A DNA stretch of 53,299 nt, from NCBI RefSeq assembly GCF_000733295.1, contig NZ_JPMI01000203.1, forward strand, positions 1 through 53,299, in the 5' to 3' direction. Numbering within the stretch: the stretch's first letter is position 1; each line of letters starts with the position of its first letter. A program made the position numbers and the translations under genes. Below are positions 17,184 through 25,368 of this stretch, piece after piece. Source of the stretch: Archangium violaceum Cb vi76 (lineage in GTDB: Bacteria; Myxococcota; Myxococcia; Myxococcales; Myxococcaceae). The notes beneath the pieces are model-generated. The model made no database searches and had not been told where the DNA came from. It saw nothing but the letters and a program-made list of their open reading frames with translations.

Positions 17184-17675
17184 TTACAGCTTCGCGAGGG
17201 CCGCGTCGTAGTTCGGCTCCTGGCCGATCTCGGGCACCTGCTCGGTGTGGAGGATCTTGCCGTTCTCGTCGAGCACGACGACCGCGCGCGAGTAGAGGCC
17301 CGCGAGGCCTCCGTCCTGGATGGTCACGCCGTACTGCTTGCCGAAGTCACCGCGGAAGCCCGAGAAGGTCAGCGCCTTCTCGATGCCCTCGGCGCCGCAG
17401 AAGCGCTTGAGCGCGAAGGGCAGGTCCATGGAGACGTTGATGACGGTGACGTTGGGCTTCTCGGTCGCGCGCTTGTTGAAGGTGCGCACGGACGTGGCGC
17501 AGACACCCGTGTCGATGCTGGGGAAGATGTTGAGCACGCGCTTGCCCGGGATGGACGAGAGCTTCTTGTCGGCGAGGTCGATGCCGGTGAGCGTGGCGTC
17601 CGGTGCCTGGGCGCCGACGGCGGGCAGGTTGCTCTCGGTCTGGATGGGGTTTCCCTTCAGGGTGATCTTGGCCAT
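17184..17675 (-). CDS. tpx: Thiol peroxidase Tpx
   Basis: 163 aa, the normal length for this 2-Cys peroxiredoxin. Peroxidatic Cys59 lies in NIFPSIDTGVCATSVRTFN and resolving Cys93 in FALKRFCGAEGIE, both at the classic positions. Conserved Thr and Arg around the active site are present. Tpx reduces hydrogen peroxide and alkyl hydroperoxides using thioredoxin, in the cytoplasm or periplasm; no signal peptide is visible, so cytoplasm is likely here. GGAG-type bases precede the ATG (AAGGAGAC). It is followed 60 bp on by the methyltransferase gene in the same direction. Confidence 0.97.
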   Translation of the reverse strand: MAKITLKGNPIQTESNLPAVGAQAPDATLTGIDLADKKLSSIPGKRVLNIFPSIDTGVCATSVRTFNKRATEKPNVTVINVSMDLPFALKRFCGAEGIEKALTFSGFRGDFGKQYGVTIQDGGLAGLYSRAVVVLDENGKILHTEQVPEIGQEPNYDAALAKL

Positions 17676-17705
17676 GGGGTGCGTCTCCTTCGAGGTGGGT
17701 GGAAA

Positions 17706-18758
17706 CTACCGCCTGGTTGGTTCAGGCCACAGGGTCGCGGACTCGATGTCCTTGACCGTCACGAGGCTTTTCTTCGTCCGCGGGTCGAACACCTGGGCCG
17801 AGCGCGTCTCCCCCATGACGAAGACGAGCAGCATTCCACCGCGCACCTGGAAGCCGAGGCGTTCACCCGGCCTGGCCGCCAGCTCCTCGAGCTCCACCAG
17901 GTTCCCATCCTGCTCCCAGCGCACCGGGACGGTGGGGTAGGTGGACTCGTCTTCCGGATCCTGGGCCGTCCAGTAGTACAGCGCCCCACCCGGCGTGGAC
18001 AGGGACATCCACTTTCCAATCTTCCCCTCCGCCTGCCCCGGCAGGGCGGCGTTCAGCTTCTTCACTGCGGCCTCCGGAGCCGCTTGTCCGGGCAGGTCCC
18101 CGAACAGGGAGAGCGTCTGATCGGGCAGCGCCTTGGCGGCGTCGAGCACGTTGACGCCGGGGCCTGAATCAAAGGTGGTGGGCTTGGACTCGACATTCTT
18201 CCAGTCCGCGCCCTCCTGCCGGAACGCGAACGCCTGCCCCCGGGTGCCCTCGTCCTCCACCGGCACGTCGGAGACGAGCGCCACCATGCGTCCCTGGCTA
18301 TCGAAAGCCATCCTGTTGATGCGTGGCGTGTCGGAGCCCTGTCCTCCCAGCGTGCCGAGCAGCCCCTTCAGGTCCTCCGGCTTGCCGCTCTTCGCCGGGA
18401 AGTCCACCCGCCAGACGCGCGGCTGGGTGCGATCTCCCATGGCCGGGTTGAACACCAGCCCCACGTTGCCGTCCGGGCTCCAGGACAGCTGGGACTCGTC
18501 ACACGCCGCGTCGAAGGCGAAGACGGTGGGCTCACCGGAGGGAAGCGGTTGTCGGACCCACTCGCACCGCTGGGCATCCACGGGCTTGAGGTACGAGAGC
18601 GCCGAGCTGGAGGCGGGCGCCGGGGTGGGCGCCTTGCCTGGCGTGGGCGCGGTGACTGCACCCGGGGCCTGGGCGGCGGGAGCGGAGGGGTTCGACTTGC
18701 AACCCGCCACGACGAGGGCGGCGGCGAGCAACGGACGATGCCAGCGAAGCAGGGACAT
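17706..18758 (-). CDS. Hypothetical lipoprotein
   Basis: 350 aa. A signal peptide MSLLRWHRPLLAAALVVAGC carries a lipobox (VVAGC, Cys20), followed by an Ala/Pro-rich linker to about residue 60. The rest looks like a beta-rich, propeller-like domain: repeated strand patterns such as PTVFAFDAACDESQLSWSPDG, NRMAFDSQGRMVALVSD and TQPRVWRVDFP. No catalytic motif was recognised. It is probably a periplasmic or outer-membrane lipoprotein. It lies upstream of tpx in the same direction, 30 bp away, but shares no obvious function with it. Confidence 0.75.
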   Translation of the reverse strand: MSLLRWHRPLLAAALVVAGCKSNPSAPAAQAPGAVTAPTPGKAPTPAPASSSALSYLKPVDAQRCEWVRQPLPSGEPTVFAFDAACDESQLSWSPDGNVGLVFNPAMGDRTQPRVWRVDFPAKSGKPEDLKGLLGTLGGQGSDTPRINRMAFDSQGRMVALVSDVPVEDEGTRGQAFAFRQEGADWKNVESKPTTFDSGPGVNVLDAAKALPDQTLSLFGDLPGQAAPEAAVKKLNAALPGQAEGKIGKWMSLSTPGGALYYWTAQDPEDESTYPTVPVRWEQDGNLVELEELAARPGERLGFQVRGGMLLVFVMGETRSAQVFDPRTKKSLVTVKDIESATLWPEPTRR

Positions 18759-18909
18759 GGAAAGCCTGGGCCTCCGGATGGAAGGGCGCGGGAGACTAGC
18801 ACGCGCGACACCGGCCAGAAGGCTCTCCTACCTACGCTCCCCCCGTTGTAGTCCTCCGTCGGAATGAGCGAGGATGAGGATCCCACTTTGCGCGAGGGGG
18901 GCTGAATAC

Positions 18910-20988
18910 ATGTCCAAGAAATGGAGGGTCGCCAAGGCCCTGGAGCAGCTCCTGGCGGAGTTGAACAGCCACGCTCCCAACCGGAGCAAGGCCAGTGACG
19001 GGGCCATTGGAGATGCAGCTCACGCCTCGCGGACGAGCGACCACAACCCTTGGGTGGACGATGGCGCGATGGGGGTCGTGACCGCGCGTGACTTCACGCA
19101 TGATCCCGCCCATGGCGCGGACATGAACAAGATCGTCGCGCACCTGGTCAAGCTCCGCGATCCTCGCATCAAGTACATCATCTGGAATTGGAAGATGTGG
19201 CGGTCCTACGACAAGCTGGGCGCCAGCGCGTGGACCCCGACGGACTACACCGGCTCGAATGGGCATACGAAGCACGCCCACGTCTCCGTGAATTCCGACA
19301 AGGCCTCGTACGACTCGACGGCGACGTGGGGGCTGTCGAAGGGGATGGTGATCGTCAAGGACGTGGCACCCTCCACGGACCAGAGCACGAGTACCCCCCA
19401 CAGCGGGCCGCAGACGGCGTCCAGGTTCGAGAAGTACCGGGAAGGCATCGAGCTGGGGTCCCGTAACATCAAGGAGGGCAGTGCGGGCAATGACGTCAAA
19501 TGGGTCCAGGCCGCGCTGGGCGTGCGCGCCGATGGCTACTTCGGTCCCATCACGGAAGACACGGTCATCCACTGGCAGAAGGCACACAAGCTGACGCCGG
19601 ATGGAATCGTGGGCCCCATGACATGGAAGGCACTCAAGGCCTTCATGGCGCCGAAGAACCCGAACAAGCCGGCTCCGCAGCAGCCGAACCCCCAGACTCC
19701 CCCTGCGGTGAGCAACACCGGGTTCGTCAAGAATGGCCGCACCTTCCTCAGCCAGGATGGCTACCCCGTCTTTGCCCAGGGCTACGACGGGACCACCAAG
19801 CGCAACGAGGACTGGGGCAGCATCGTCATCGCCAGCGGCACCGGGAGGACCGTCAGCGCCATTGGTTGTGCCATGACGGCCGTCACCATGGCGCTCAGTG
19901 GCATCACCGGAAAGACGATCACCCCGGACGAGATGGCCACGTTCATGAAGAAGAAGAACGGCTTCGGGTCCGGGGGTGACATCCAGTCGTGGGACCTGAT
20001 GGGCACGCTGGTCTCTCCGCAGGTGGATCTGTTCCGCAAGACCGGCTTCAAGGCGGACCAGATCGACCAGGAGCTCGACGCGGGCCGGCCGGTGATCGTC
20101 CACGTCGACTACGTCACCAAGAACAGCGCGGGGAAGCGCGAGGGAAAATACGACGGCACGGGAGACCATTGGTTCCTCGTCACGGGCCGTTCGGGCAACC
20201 AGTATCGGGCCAACGATCCCGCCGGGGGCAATCGGCTCACGCTGCACCGGATGACGGATGGCCGGCTCGAGGCGGACGTCGCCACCAGCAAGGGAACGAA
20301 GTACCGCACGGTTGGCAATGCCGTCACCTTCAGCCGGGGCCCCGCGGTTCGCGTGGCGGACAACAAGGGACAGGGCAGCACCCCGAAGGCTTCAACGGGC
20401 TCGGCCACGAATGTCGTCGTCCTCAAACCCGCGCAGAACAAGGCGGGAAGCAAGGTGCCGTCGAAGTCGCCGCTGCCCAACTTCGCTGGCGCGGATCGCG
20501 CGGGGACGGTGAAGGCCATCCACGACGAGTGCCTCCGGCAGGGGGTGACGATGCTGGAGCAGATCGCCTATGTGCTCGCCACCGTGGAACTGGAGACGGG
20601 TCACTTCCAGCCCATCCGGGAGGCGGACTACCTGGGCGCGAGGGCCGAGGGGTACCGCAAGAACAACCTGCGCTACTACCCCTACTACGGGCGCGGCTAC
20701 GTGCAGCTCACGTGGAAGACGAACTACGAGAAGTACGGCAAGCTGCTGGGCCTGGACATGGTGAAGACTCCAGACCTCGCCTTGCGGCCCGACGTGGCGC
20801 TCTTCGTGCTGGTGCATGGCATGAAGAAAGGCACCTTCACGGGGGTGTCGCTCTCCACCTACATCAATGGCTCGCGCGTCGATTTCCGCGGTGCCCGTGC
20901 CATCATCAATGGCTCGGACAAGGCCGCTCAATGCGCGGGTTATGCCCAGAAGTGGCTGAGTACCCTGAAGCTGAAGAAGGTGGGCTGA
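18910..20988 (+). CDS. Four-domain peptidoglycan hydrolase (M15-like, PG-binding, C39-like, GH19)
   Basis: 692 aa from ATG 18910. Residues 1-145 look like the VanY/M15-type peptidase found in phage endolysins: RTSDHNP (His45), ARDFTHDP (Asp61) and HTKHAHVSV (His124). Residues 186-247 are a peptidoglycan-binding domain with DGYFGPITEDTV and DGIVGPMTW. Residues 272-447 look like a C39-type cysteine peptidase fold: AIGCAMTAV (Cys320), GDHWFLVTG (His420), ANDPAGG (Asp436). Residues 527-690 are a GH19 chitinase/muramidase-like domain with LETGHF (Glu562) and YYGRGYVQLTW. No signal peptide is seen. It may be a lytic protein used on prey or released by lysis; this is inferred. Confidence 0.85.
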   Translation: MSKKWRVAKALEQLLAELNSHAPNRSKASDGAIGDAAHASRTSDHNPWVDDGAMGVVTARDFTHDPAHGADMNKIVAHLVKLRDPRIKYIIWNWKMWRSYDKLGASAWTPTDYTGSNGHTKHAHVSVNSDKASYDSTATWGLSKGMVIVKDVAPSTDQSTSTPHSGPQTASRFEKYREGIELGSRNIKEGSAGNDVKWVQAALGVRADGYFGPITEDTVIHWQKAHKLTPDGIVGPMTWKALKAFMAPKNPNKPAPQQPNPQTPPAVSNTGFVKNGRTFLSQDGYPVFAQGYDGTTKRNEDWGSIVIASGTGRTVSAIGCAMTAVTMALSGITGKTITPDEMATFMKKKNGFGSGGDIQSWDLMGTLVSPQVDLFRKTGFKADQIDQELDAGRPVIVHVDYVTKNSAGKREGKYDGTGDHWFLVTGRSGNQYRANDPAGGNRLTLHRMTDGRLEADVATSKGTKYRTVGNAVTFSRGPAVRVADNKGQGSTPKASTGSATNVVVLKPAQNKAGSKVPSKSPLPNFAGADRAGTVKAIHDECLRQGVTMLEQIAYVLATVELETGHFQPIREADYLGARAEGYRKNNLRYYPYYGRGYVQLTWKTNYEKYGKLLGLDMVKTPDLALRPDVALFVLVHGMKKGTFTGVSLSTYINGSRVDFRGARAIINGSDKAAQCAGYAQKWLSTLKLKKVG

Positions 20989-21013
20989 GCTGGAGAGGGA
21001 GCCGGGTTGCTCC

Positions 21014-21046
21014 GAAGGTCCCCATGCACGATGCACGGGGACCTTC
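21014..21046. terminator. Hairpin between the wall-hydrolase gene and the exporter operon
   Basis: Perfect 10-bp arms GAAGGTCCCC and GGGGACCTTC, with an inner TGCA/TGCA pair in the loop. It lies 26 bp after the stop of the plus-strand gene and beyond the 3' end of the minus-strand operon, so it can serve both. No T-run follows. Confidence 0.7.
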
Positions 21047-21069
21047 TGGAGCCCTGGTTCCAGTCACCG

Positions 21070-21138
21070 CTACACGCAGGCGACGATTCCGCACGAGTTG
21101 ATGGTCCGCGGACAGCCGTTGATCTGGGTGAGCCTCAC
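21070..21138 (-). CDS. 22-codon peptide resembling a lanthipeptide core, coupled to lanT
   Basis: Short frame that begins with a GTG overlapping the lanT stop (GTGA) and reads INGCPRTINSCGIVACV at its end before TAG. Its GC-x5-[ST]-CGIV-x-C pattern matches the mature part of lanA (GC-TDGVP-TCGIV-PF-C). No leader with a LanM-recognition look precedes it. In the same frame upstream, overlapping lanT, the residues are arginine-, glycine- and alanine-rich like a shadow frame, though GG lies just before the GTG. It may be the 3' remnant of a second lanA, or a small coupled frame. The similarity is the evidence; translation is not shown. Confidence 0.5.
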   Translation of the reverse strand: MRLTQINGCPRTINSCGIVACV

Positions 21139-23363
21139 TCCACCCGGCCGCCGCTGCGCATCTGGGCGCGCACCAGCTCCGCGTAGATGCCACCGTGCAG
21201 CAGCAGCTCCTGGTGCTTCCCCGCCTCCACCAGGTGGCCCTCGTCCATCACCAGGATGAGGTCCGCGTCCACCACCGTGCTCAGCCGGTGCGCGATGATG
21301 ACGCGCGTGCACTGGAGCGATGCCAGGGATTGTTGCACCCGCGCCTCGGTGATGGCGTCCAGGGAGCTGGTGGCCTCGTCCAGCAGCAGCACCGCCGGCT
21401 TCTGCATCAGCGCCCGCGCCAGCGCCAGCCGTTGCCGCTGCCCTCCCGACAGCGACGCGCCCCGGTCCACCAGTGGCGTGTCATAGCCCATGGGCATGTT
21501 CATCACGTCGCCATGCAACTGCGCCAGCCGGGCCGCCTCGATGACGGGCTCCAGTGGGGCCACCGGGTCCGTGATGGCGATGTTGCCCCGCAGCGTCGAG
21601 CTGAAGAACGTCGGCTCCTGGGGCACCACCCCCACCTGGCCGCGCACCGAGTGCAGATCCAGCTCCGTCAGATCCTCCCCGTCGAAGAGCACGCGCCCGG
21701 AGGTGGGCAGGTACAGGCCGAGCAACAGGTTGGCCAGTGTCGTCTTCCCCGCGCCCGAGCGGCCGACGATCGCCACGGACTGGCCGGGCTCGATGTGCAC
21801 CGACACGTCCTGCACCACCAGCGGCGACGTGGCCGCGTAGCGGAACGACACCCGGTCCAGCTCGATGCCCCCTCGCAGCTTCATCTGCCGGCCCGGCTTG
21901 GACGCCTCCCGCTCGGGCGGGGTGTCCAGCACGTCGTCGATGCGCTCGATGTAGCTGCGCAGCAACTGGAGCTGGCTGCCCGTGGTCACCAGGTTGCCCA
22001 GCGGCACCAGCAGCGCCCCGGCCAGCGCGTTGAGCCCCATCATCGTTCCCAGTGACATGCTTCCCTCGAGCACCAGCAGGGCGCCGCAGGTGAGCAGCAC
22101 CAGCGGGGCCACCAGCCGCAGCGTCCCCGTGAGCGAGTCCACCCACGCCGTCAGCCGGCCCCGCTTCAGCGACACGTTGAGCACGTTGACGAAGCTCTCC
22201 GAGAAGCGCTGCACCGCCTGGTGCTCCACGCCGAACGCCTTCAGCGTCTGGATGCCCGTGAGCATTTCAATCTGGTAGCTCTGGTTCTTCGCCTCCACCT
22301 CCAGGTTCTCCGACATCAGTGCGCGCTGGCGCCTCGTGGAGAGCAGGAGGATGAGGATCTGCAGGCTGCCCAGCCCCAGGACGATGAGCGCCATGGTCGG
22401 GCTGATCAGGAACAGGAGCCCGAGGTAGATGACCACCAGGGCGCCATCGAGCAGCGCGGACAGCGTGCTGGAGGAGAGGATCTCCCGCACGGTGGCGTTG
22501 CTGTTGAGCCGCTGCATCAGGTCTCCCGCCGCGCGCACCTGGAAGAAGGCGTAGGACAGGCTCACCATGTGCTCCAGGAAGCCCAGCGTCATGTTCGAGT
22601 CCATGCGCGTGCGCAGCTCGAGCAGCAGGTGGCTCCGGATGAGCGAGGTGAGCAGCTGGAATCCGGCCAGCGAGATGAAGCCCAGGCCCACCACCAGCAG
22701 CAGCTCCTTGTCCCCGCGGGGCACCACCCGGTCGATGATGAGCCCCGTCAGTGCCGGCACCGCCAGCGCGAAGAGCTGCAGGATGAGCGACACGACGATG
22801 ATGCGCTGCAGGACGTGCGACTGCTGGAGCACCTGCACCGCGTACCTCGCGGCCGAGCGGGGCCGGGGCTTCTTGCCCGTCTCGAAGGACTCGCCCGGCT
22901 CCAGCAACAGGGCCACGCCGGTGAAGGACTGGCGGAAGCGCTCCAGTGACACCTTGCGCCTGCCGTGCCCGGGGTCCAGCAGGTGCACGCCGTCCCGTCC
23001 CAGCTTCTCGAAGACGACGAAGTGCGAGAACCGCCAGTGGAGGATGGTGCCGGTGGGCAGATAGTGCAGCGCCTCGTCATCCACGGAGACGCCGCGCCCG
23101 CGCAGTCCGAAGGTGCGCGCCGTGCGCAGGATGTCGAGCGCCGACACCCCATCCCGCGCCGCCCCCATCGCCTGGCGGACTTCCTCCAGGCGCAGCGGCT
23201 TGCCGTAATAGCCCAGCACCATGGCCAGGCACGCGGCGCCGCATTCCATCTCCGACAACTGGCGCACCAGCGGGATGCGGCGCTCGCGGCCCTTCACCTG
23301 GAGGTTGCGGAACGCGGGGAATCGCTCGGTGAGCCCCGGATGCCGGACGGCGTCAGTCCTCAT
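21135..23363 (-). CDS. lanT: LanT-type ABC exporter with N-terminal C39 peptidase
   Basis: 742 aa. Residues 30-150 form the C39 peptidase: QLSEMECGAACLAM (Cys41), WRFSHFVVFEKLG (His114) and LLDPGHGRR (Asp130), the catalytic set that cuts after double glycine. Residues about 175-450 hold six membrane helices. Residues about 505-735 form the ATPase: Walker A VGRSGAGKTT near 539, signature LSGGQRQRLALARAL, Walker B VLLLDEATSSLD, and the switch His in IIAHRLS. It would remove the LanA leader and export the modified peptide. It overlaps the upstream adaptor gene by 11 nt. The cognate lanA lies about 6 kb away, so the pairing is inferred. Confidence 0.92.
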   Translation of the reverse strand: MRTDAVRHPGLTERFPAFRNLQVKGRERRIPLVRQLSEMECGAACLAMVLGYYGKPLRLEEVRQAMGAARDGVSALDILRTARTFGLRGRGVSVDDEALHYLPTGTILHWRFSHFVVFEKLGRDGVHLLDPGHGRRKVSLERFRQSFTGVALLLEPGESFETGKKPRPRSAARYAVQVLQQSHVLQRIIVVSLILQLFALAVPALTGLIIDRVVPRGDKELLLVVGLGFISLAGFQLLTSLIRSHLLLELRTRMDSNMTLGFLEHMVSLSYAFFQVRAAGDLMQRLNSNATVREILSSSTLSALLDGALVVIYLGLLFLISPTMALIVLGLGSLQILILLLSTRRQRALMSENLEVEAKNQSYQIEMLTGIQTLKAFGVEHQAVQRFSESFVNVLNVSLKRGRLTAWVDSLTGTLRLVAPLVLLTCGALLVLEGSMSLGTMMGLNALAGALLVPLGNLVTTGSQLQLLRSYIERIDDVLDTPPEREASKPGRQMKLRGGIELDRVSFRYAATSPLVVQDVSVHIEPGQSVAIVGRSGAGKTTLANLLLGLYLPTSGRVLFDGEDLTELDLHSVRGQVGVVPQEPTFFSSTLRGNIAITDPVAPLEPVIEAARLAQLHGDVMNMPMGYDTPLVDRGASLSGGQRQRLALARALMQKPAVLLLDEATSSLDAITEARVQQSLASLQCTRVIIAHRLSTVVDADLILVMDEGHLVEAGKHQELLLHGGIYAELVRAQMRSGGRVE

Positions 23364-24300
23364 GTCCCAGTGCTCCCTTCAGGCCCGGAATCAGCGTCAC
23401 GAGGATCCGCTCCTTGCGCACCCGCGCGTCCGCCTGGGCCAGCATTCCGTCGAAGTAGTTGAACGTCTTGCCCTTGATGGTGAACGTGGGTGCGTCGATG
23501 CGCGCCCGCACCAGCACCATCGGGCCCGAGAGGTTGAGCGCATCCCCCGTGTCCGCGCCCAGATAGCGCCGCACCTCGCTCGGGCCGATGATCTGATCTC
23601 CCACCGACTCGATGGTGAACGTCTGGTACTCGTGGTTGAAGCCGTTGAGCTCCACGCGCAGCGGCTTGCCCGGCTCGAGCCTCGGCCGGTAGCCACCGGG
23701 CAGCAGCGCCACCAACGTCACGTGCACGTCGTCCCCCACCACGGACACCACGTTCTCTCCCGGGTTGACGTACTGTCCCTCGCGCACGCGCAGGATGCCC
23801 ACCACTCCGGCGTGCGGGGCCCTCAGCGTCCGCGCCTGCTGCCGGGCCTCGGCCAGCTCGCGCTCGGCGCGCAACGACGTGAGGGCCTGGCGCGCGGCCT
23901 CGTCCGATGGGTCCTGCAACACGCGCACGAGTTGCAGCTCGAACTCCCGCTGGATGCGCTCCAGTGACGCCGTCTCATCCTGGGAGAGGAAGTTCACCAG
24001 GGGCTGTTCCGCTTCCACCCGCTGCCCCGGCTTCACCTCCACCGAGGCGACGATTCCCGGCAAGTGGGTGGTGAGATCGCTTCGGCCCTCGACCTTCACC
24101 ATGGCCGGGCCCGAGGCGTACTCGGGGATGGTCCCGAGCACCGAGTAGAGGGCGGCGCAGACGACCAGGGCGATCAGCACCCAGTACGTCCACCGGGTCC
24201 ATCGGGGGGAGATGCGGAGGAGATCTCCGTCTTCCTGGGAGCCCTCGTGGTGGCGCAGGGCCTCCTCGCGGAAGATGCGGGTGCGTTGCGTGGCTTCCAT
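23353..24300 (-). CDS. HlyD-family adaptor, membrane-anchored
   Basis: 315 aa. A cytoplasmic N-terminus (1-35) with RWTRWTYWVLIALVVCAAL as the single inner-membrane anchor (about 32-55), then a biotinyl-lipoyl half-motif GIVASVEVKPGQRVEAEQPL, a coiled-coil hairpin (ERIQREFELQLVRVLQDP...ASLRAERELAEARQQ), the second lipoyl half (APHAGVVGILRVREGQYVNPGENV), and beta-barrel strands. Such adaptors link an inner-membrane ABC exporter to the outer membrane. Its ATG directly follows the TAA of the upstream adaptor gene and it overlaps lanT, so the three genes form one transcription unit. No TolC gene is in the window. Confidence 0.88.
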   Translation of the reverse strand: MEATQRTRIFREEALRHHEGSQEDGDLLRISPRWTRWTYWVLIALVVCAALYSVLGTIPEYASGPAMVKVEGRSDLTTHLPGIVASVEVKPGQRVEAEQPLVNFLSQDETASLERIQREFELQLVRVLQDPSDEAARQALTSLRAERELAEARQQARTLRAPHAGVVGILRVREGQYVNPGENVVSVVGDDVHVTLVALLPGGYRPRLEPGKPLRVELNGFNHEYQTFTIESVGDQIIGPSEVRRYLGADTGDALNLSGPMVLVRARIDAPTFTIKGKTFNYFDGMLAQADARVRKERILVTLIPGLKGALGHED

Positions 24301-25266
24301 TTACGGAGTGGCTCCCGTTGGCGCGGAGCCACCGGTGCCCCGTCCTCCGAGTTGCTGCGAGGGCCCCGGACGGACGTGGACGACCATGCCCGTGGAGACC
24401 TCGGGCGGCGGTGGCTGGTTGAAGGTGGCGGTGGCGAAGACGAGCCGGGCCGCGGAGTCCACCTCGGGCGCCACGCTCTCCACCGTGCCGTCGAGCGCGA
24501 GGCCGCGTTGCACGGTCTTCACCTCCACGGGGCCTCCTGTTTGGAGCCGCCGCGCCGCGTCCTCGGGCACGGCGAAGCGCACCTTCCAACCGCCGGTGCC
24601 GAGCAGCTTGAGCACGGGCTGTCCCGCCGCCAGCCGTGCGCCGGGGCTGGAGAGCTTCGCCGCCACCACGCCGTCGAAGGGGGCCACGAGCGTGGCGTCG
24701 TCGAGGTTCTGCCGCAGCTCGGTGGCCTCGGCGCTCCGTTGGAGCGTCTGTGACCGGGCGGCCCGCAGGCGGGCGTTGGCGGTGCTCTCCTCGTAGCGCA
24801 CCTTGTCCAGCTCCTCCTGGGAATAGACGCCCAGCTCCAGGGAGCGCGGGGTGAAGTAGCGGGCCTTCTTCGCGCGGGCCTCGGAGAGGGCCAGGCGGGC
24901 GGCCTGTTCCTCGGCGCGCGAGCCCTGGAGGCTGGCCTCGGCGGCGGCGAGGTCCTGCCGCAGCGAGCGGGTATCCAGCCGTGCGAGCACCTGGCCCGCG
25001 TGGACGCGCTGGCCCACCTCGACCTCGAGCTTCTCCAGCCGCGAGTCGAAGCGGGTGCTCACGTTCACGGTTTCGTGGGCAATGATGACGCCGAGGAAGG
25101 GCTCCTCCAGTGCCGTACGGGAAGCGGCGCCACCGTCCACCACCAGGGCGGGCGGCGCGCCGTTCCCGTTCGGGCCAGGGTTCGCGAGGGCAGGCGCCAC
25201 GAGCCCCGCGCTTTCCAAGCAAGCCAGTCCCCACCCCACTGCCAGCATCCGCACCCAACGACGCAT
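24301..25266 (-). CDS. Periplasmic adaptor (HlyD/RND-type)
   Basis: 321 aa with a Sec-type signal peptide ending near LVAPALANP. Lipoyl half-motifs are RLEKLEVEVGQRVHAGQVLARLD and DDATLVAPFDGVVAAKLSSPGARLAAGQPV, flanking a long coiled coil (LRQDLAAAEASLQGSRAEEQAARLALSEA). Beta-barrel strands follow to a Gly/Pro-rich C-terminus. It resembles the soluble RND-type adaptors rather than membrane-anchored HlyD proteins. It is the first gene of the adaptor-adaptor-LanT unit. Having two adaptors of different types with one ABC exporter is unusual; a heteromeric bridge is possible. Confidence 0.85.
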   Translation of the reverse strand: MRRWVRMLAVGWGLACLESAGLVAPALANPGPNGNGAPPALVVDGGAASRTALEEPFLGVIIAHETVNVSTRFDSRLEKLEVEVGQRVHAGQVLARLDTRSLRQDLAAAEASLQGSRAEEQAARLALSEARAKKARYFTPRSLELGVYSQEELDKVRYEESTANARLRAARSQTLQRSAEATELRQNLDDATLVAPFDGVVAAKLSSPGARLAAGQPVLKLLGTGGWKVRFAVPEDAARRLQTGGPVEVKTVQRGLALDGTVESVAPEVDSAARLVFATATFNQPPPPEVSTGMVVHVRPGPSQQLGGRGTGGSAPTGATP

Positions 25267-25368
25267 CCCGTGTCTCTCCCGGTGGCAGGTCCCACCTGGG
25301 AGGAGGCGGCGCGGGGTGTTTGTGACAGGCCAGGGCGACCGGAAAGGAGGCCGGGCCTGGCCGCCCGC

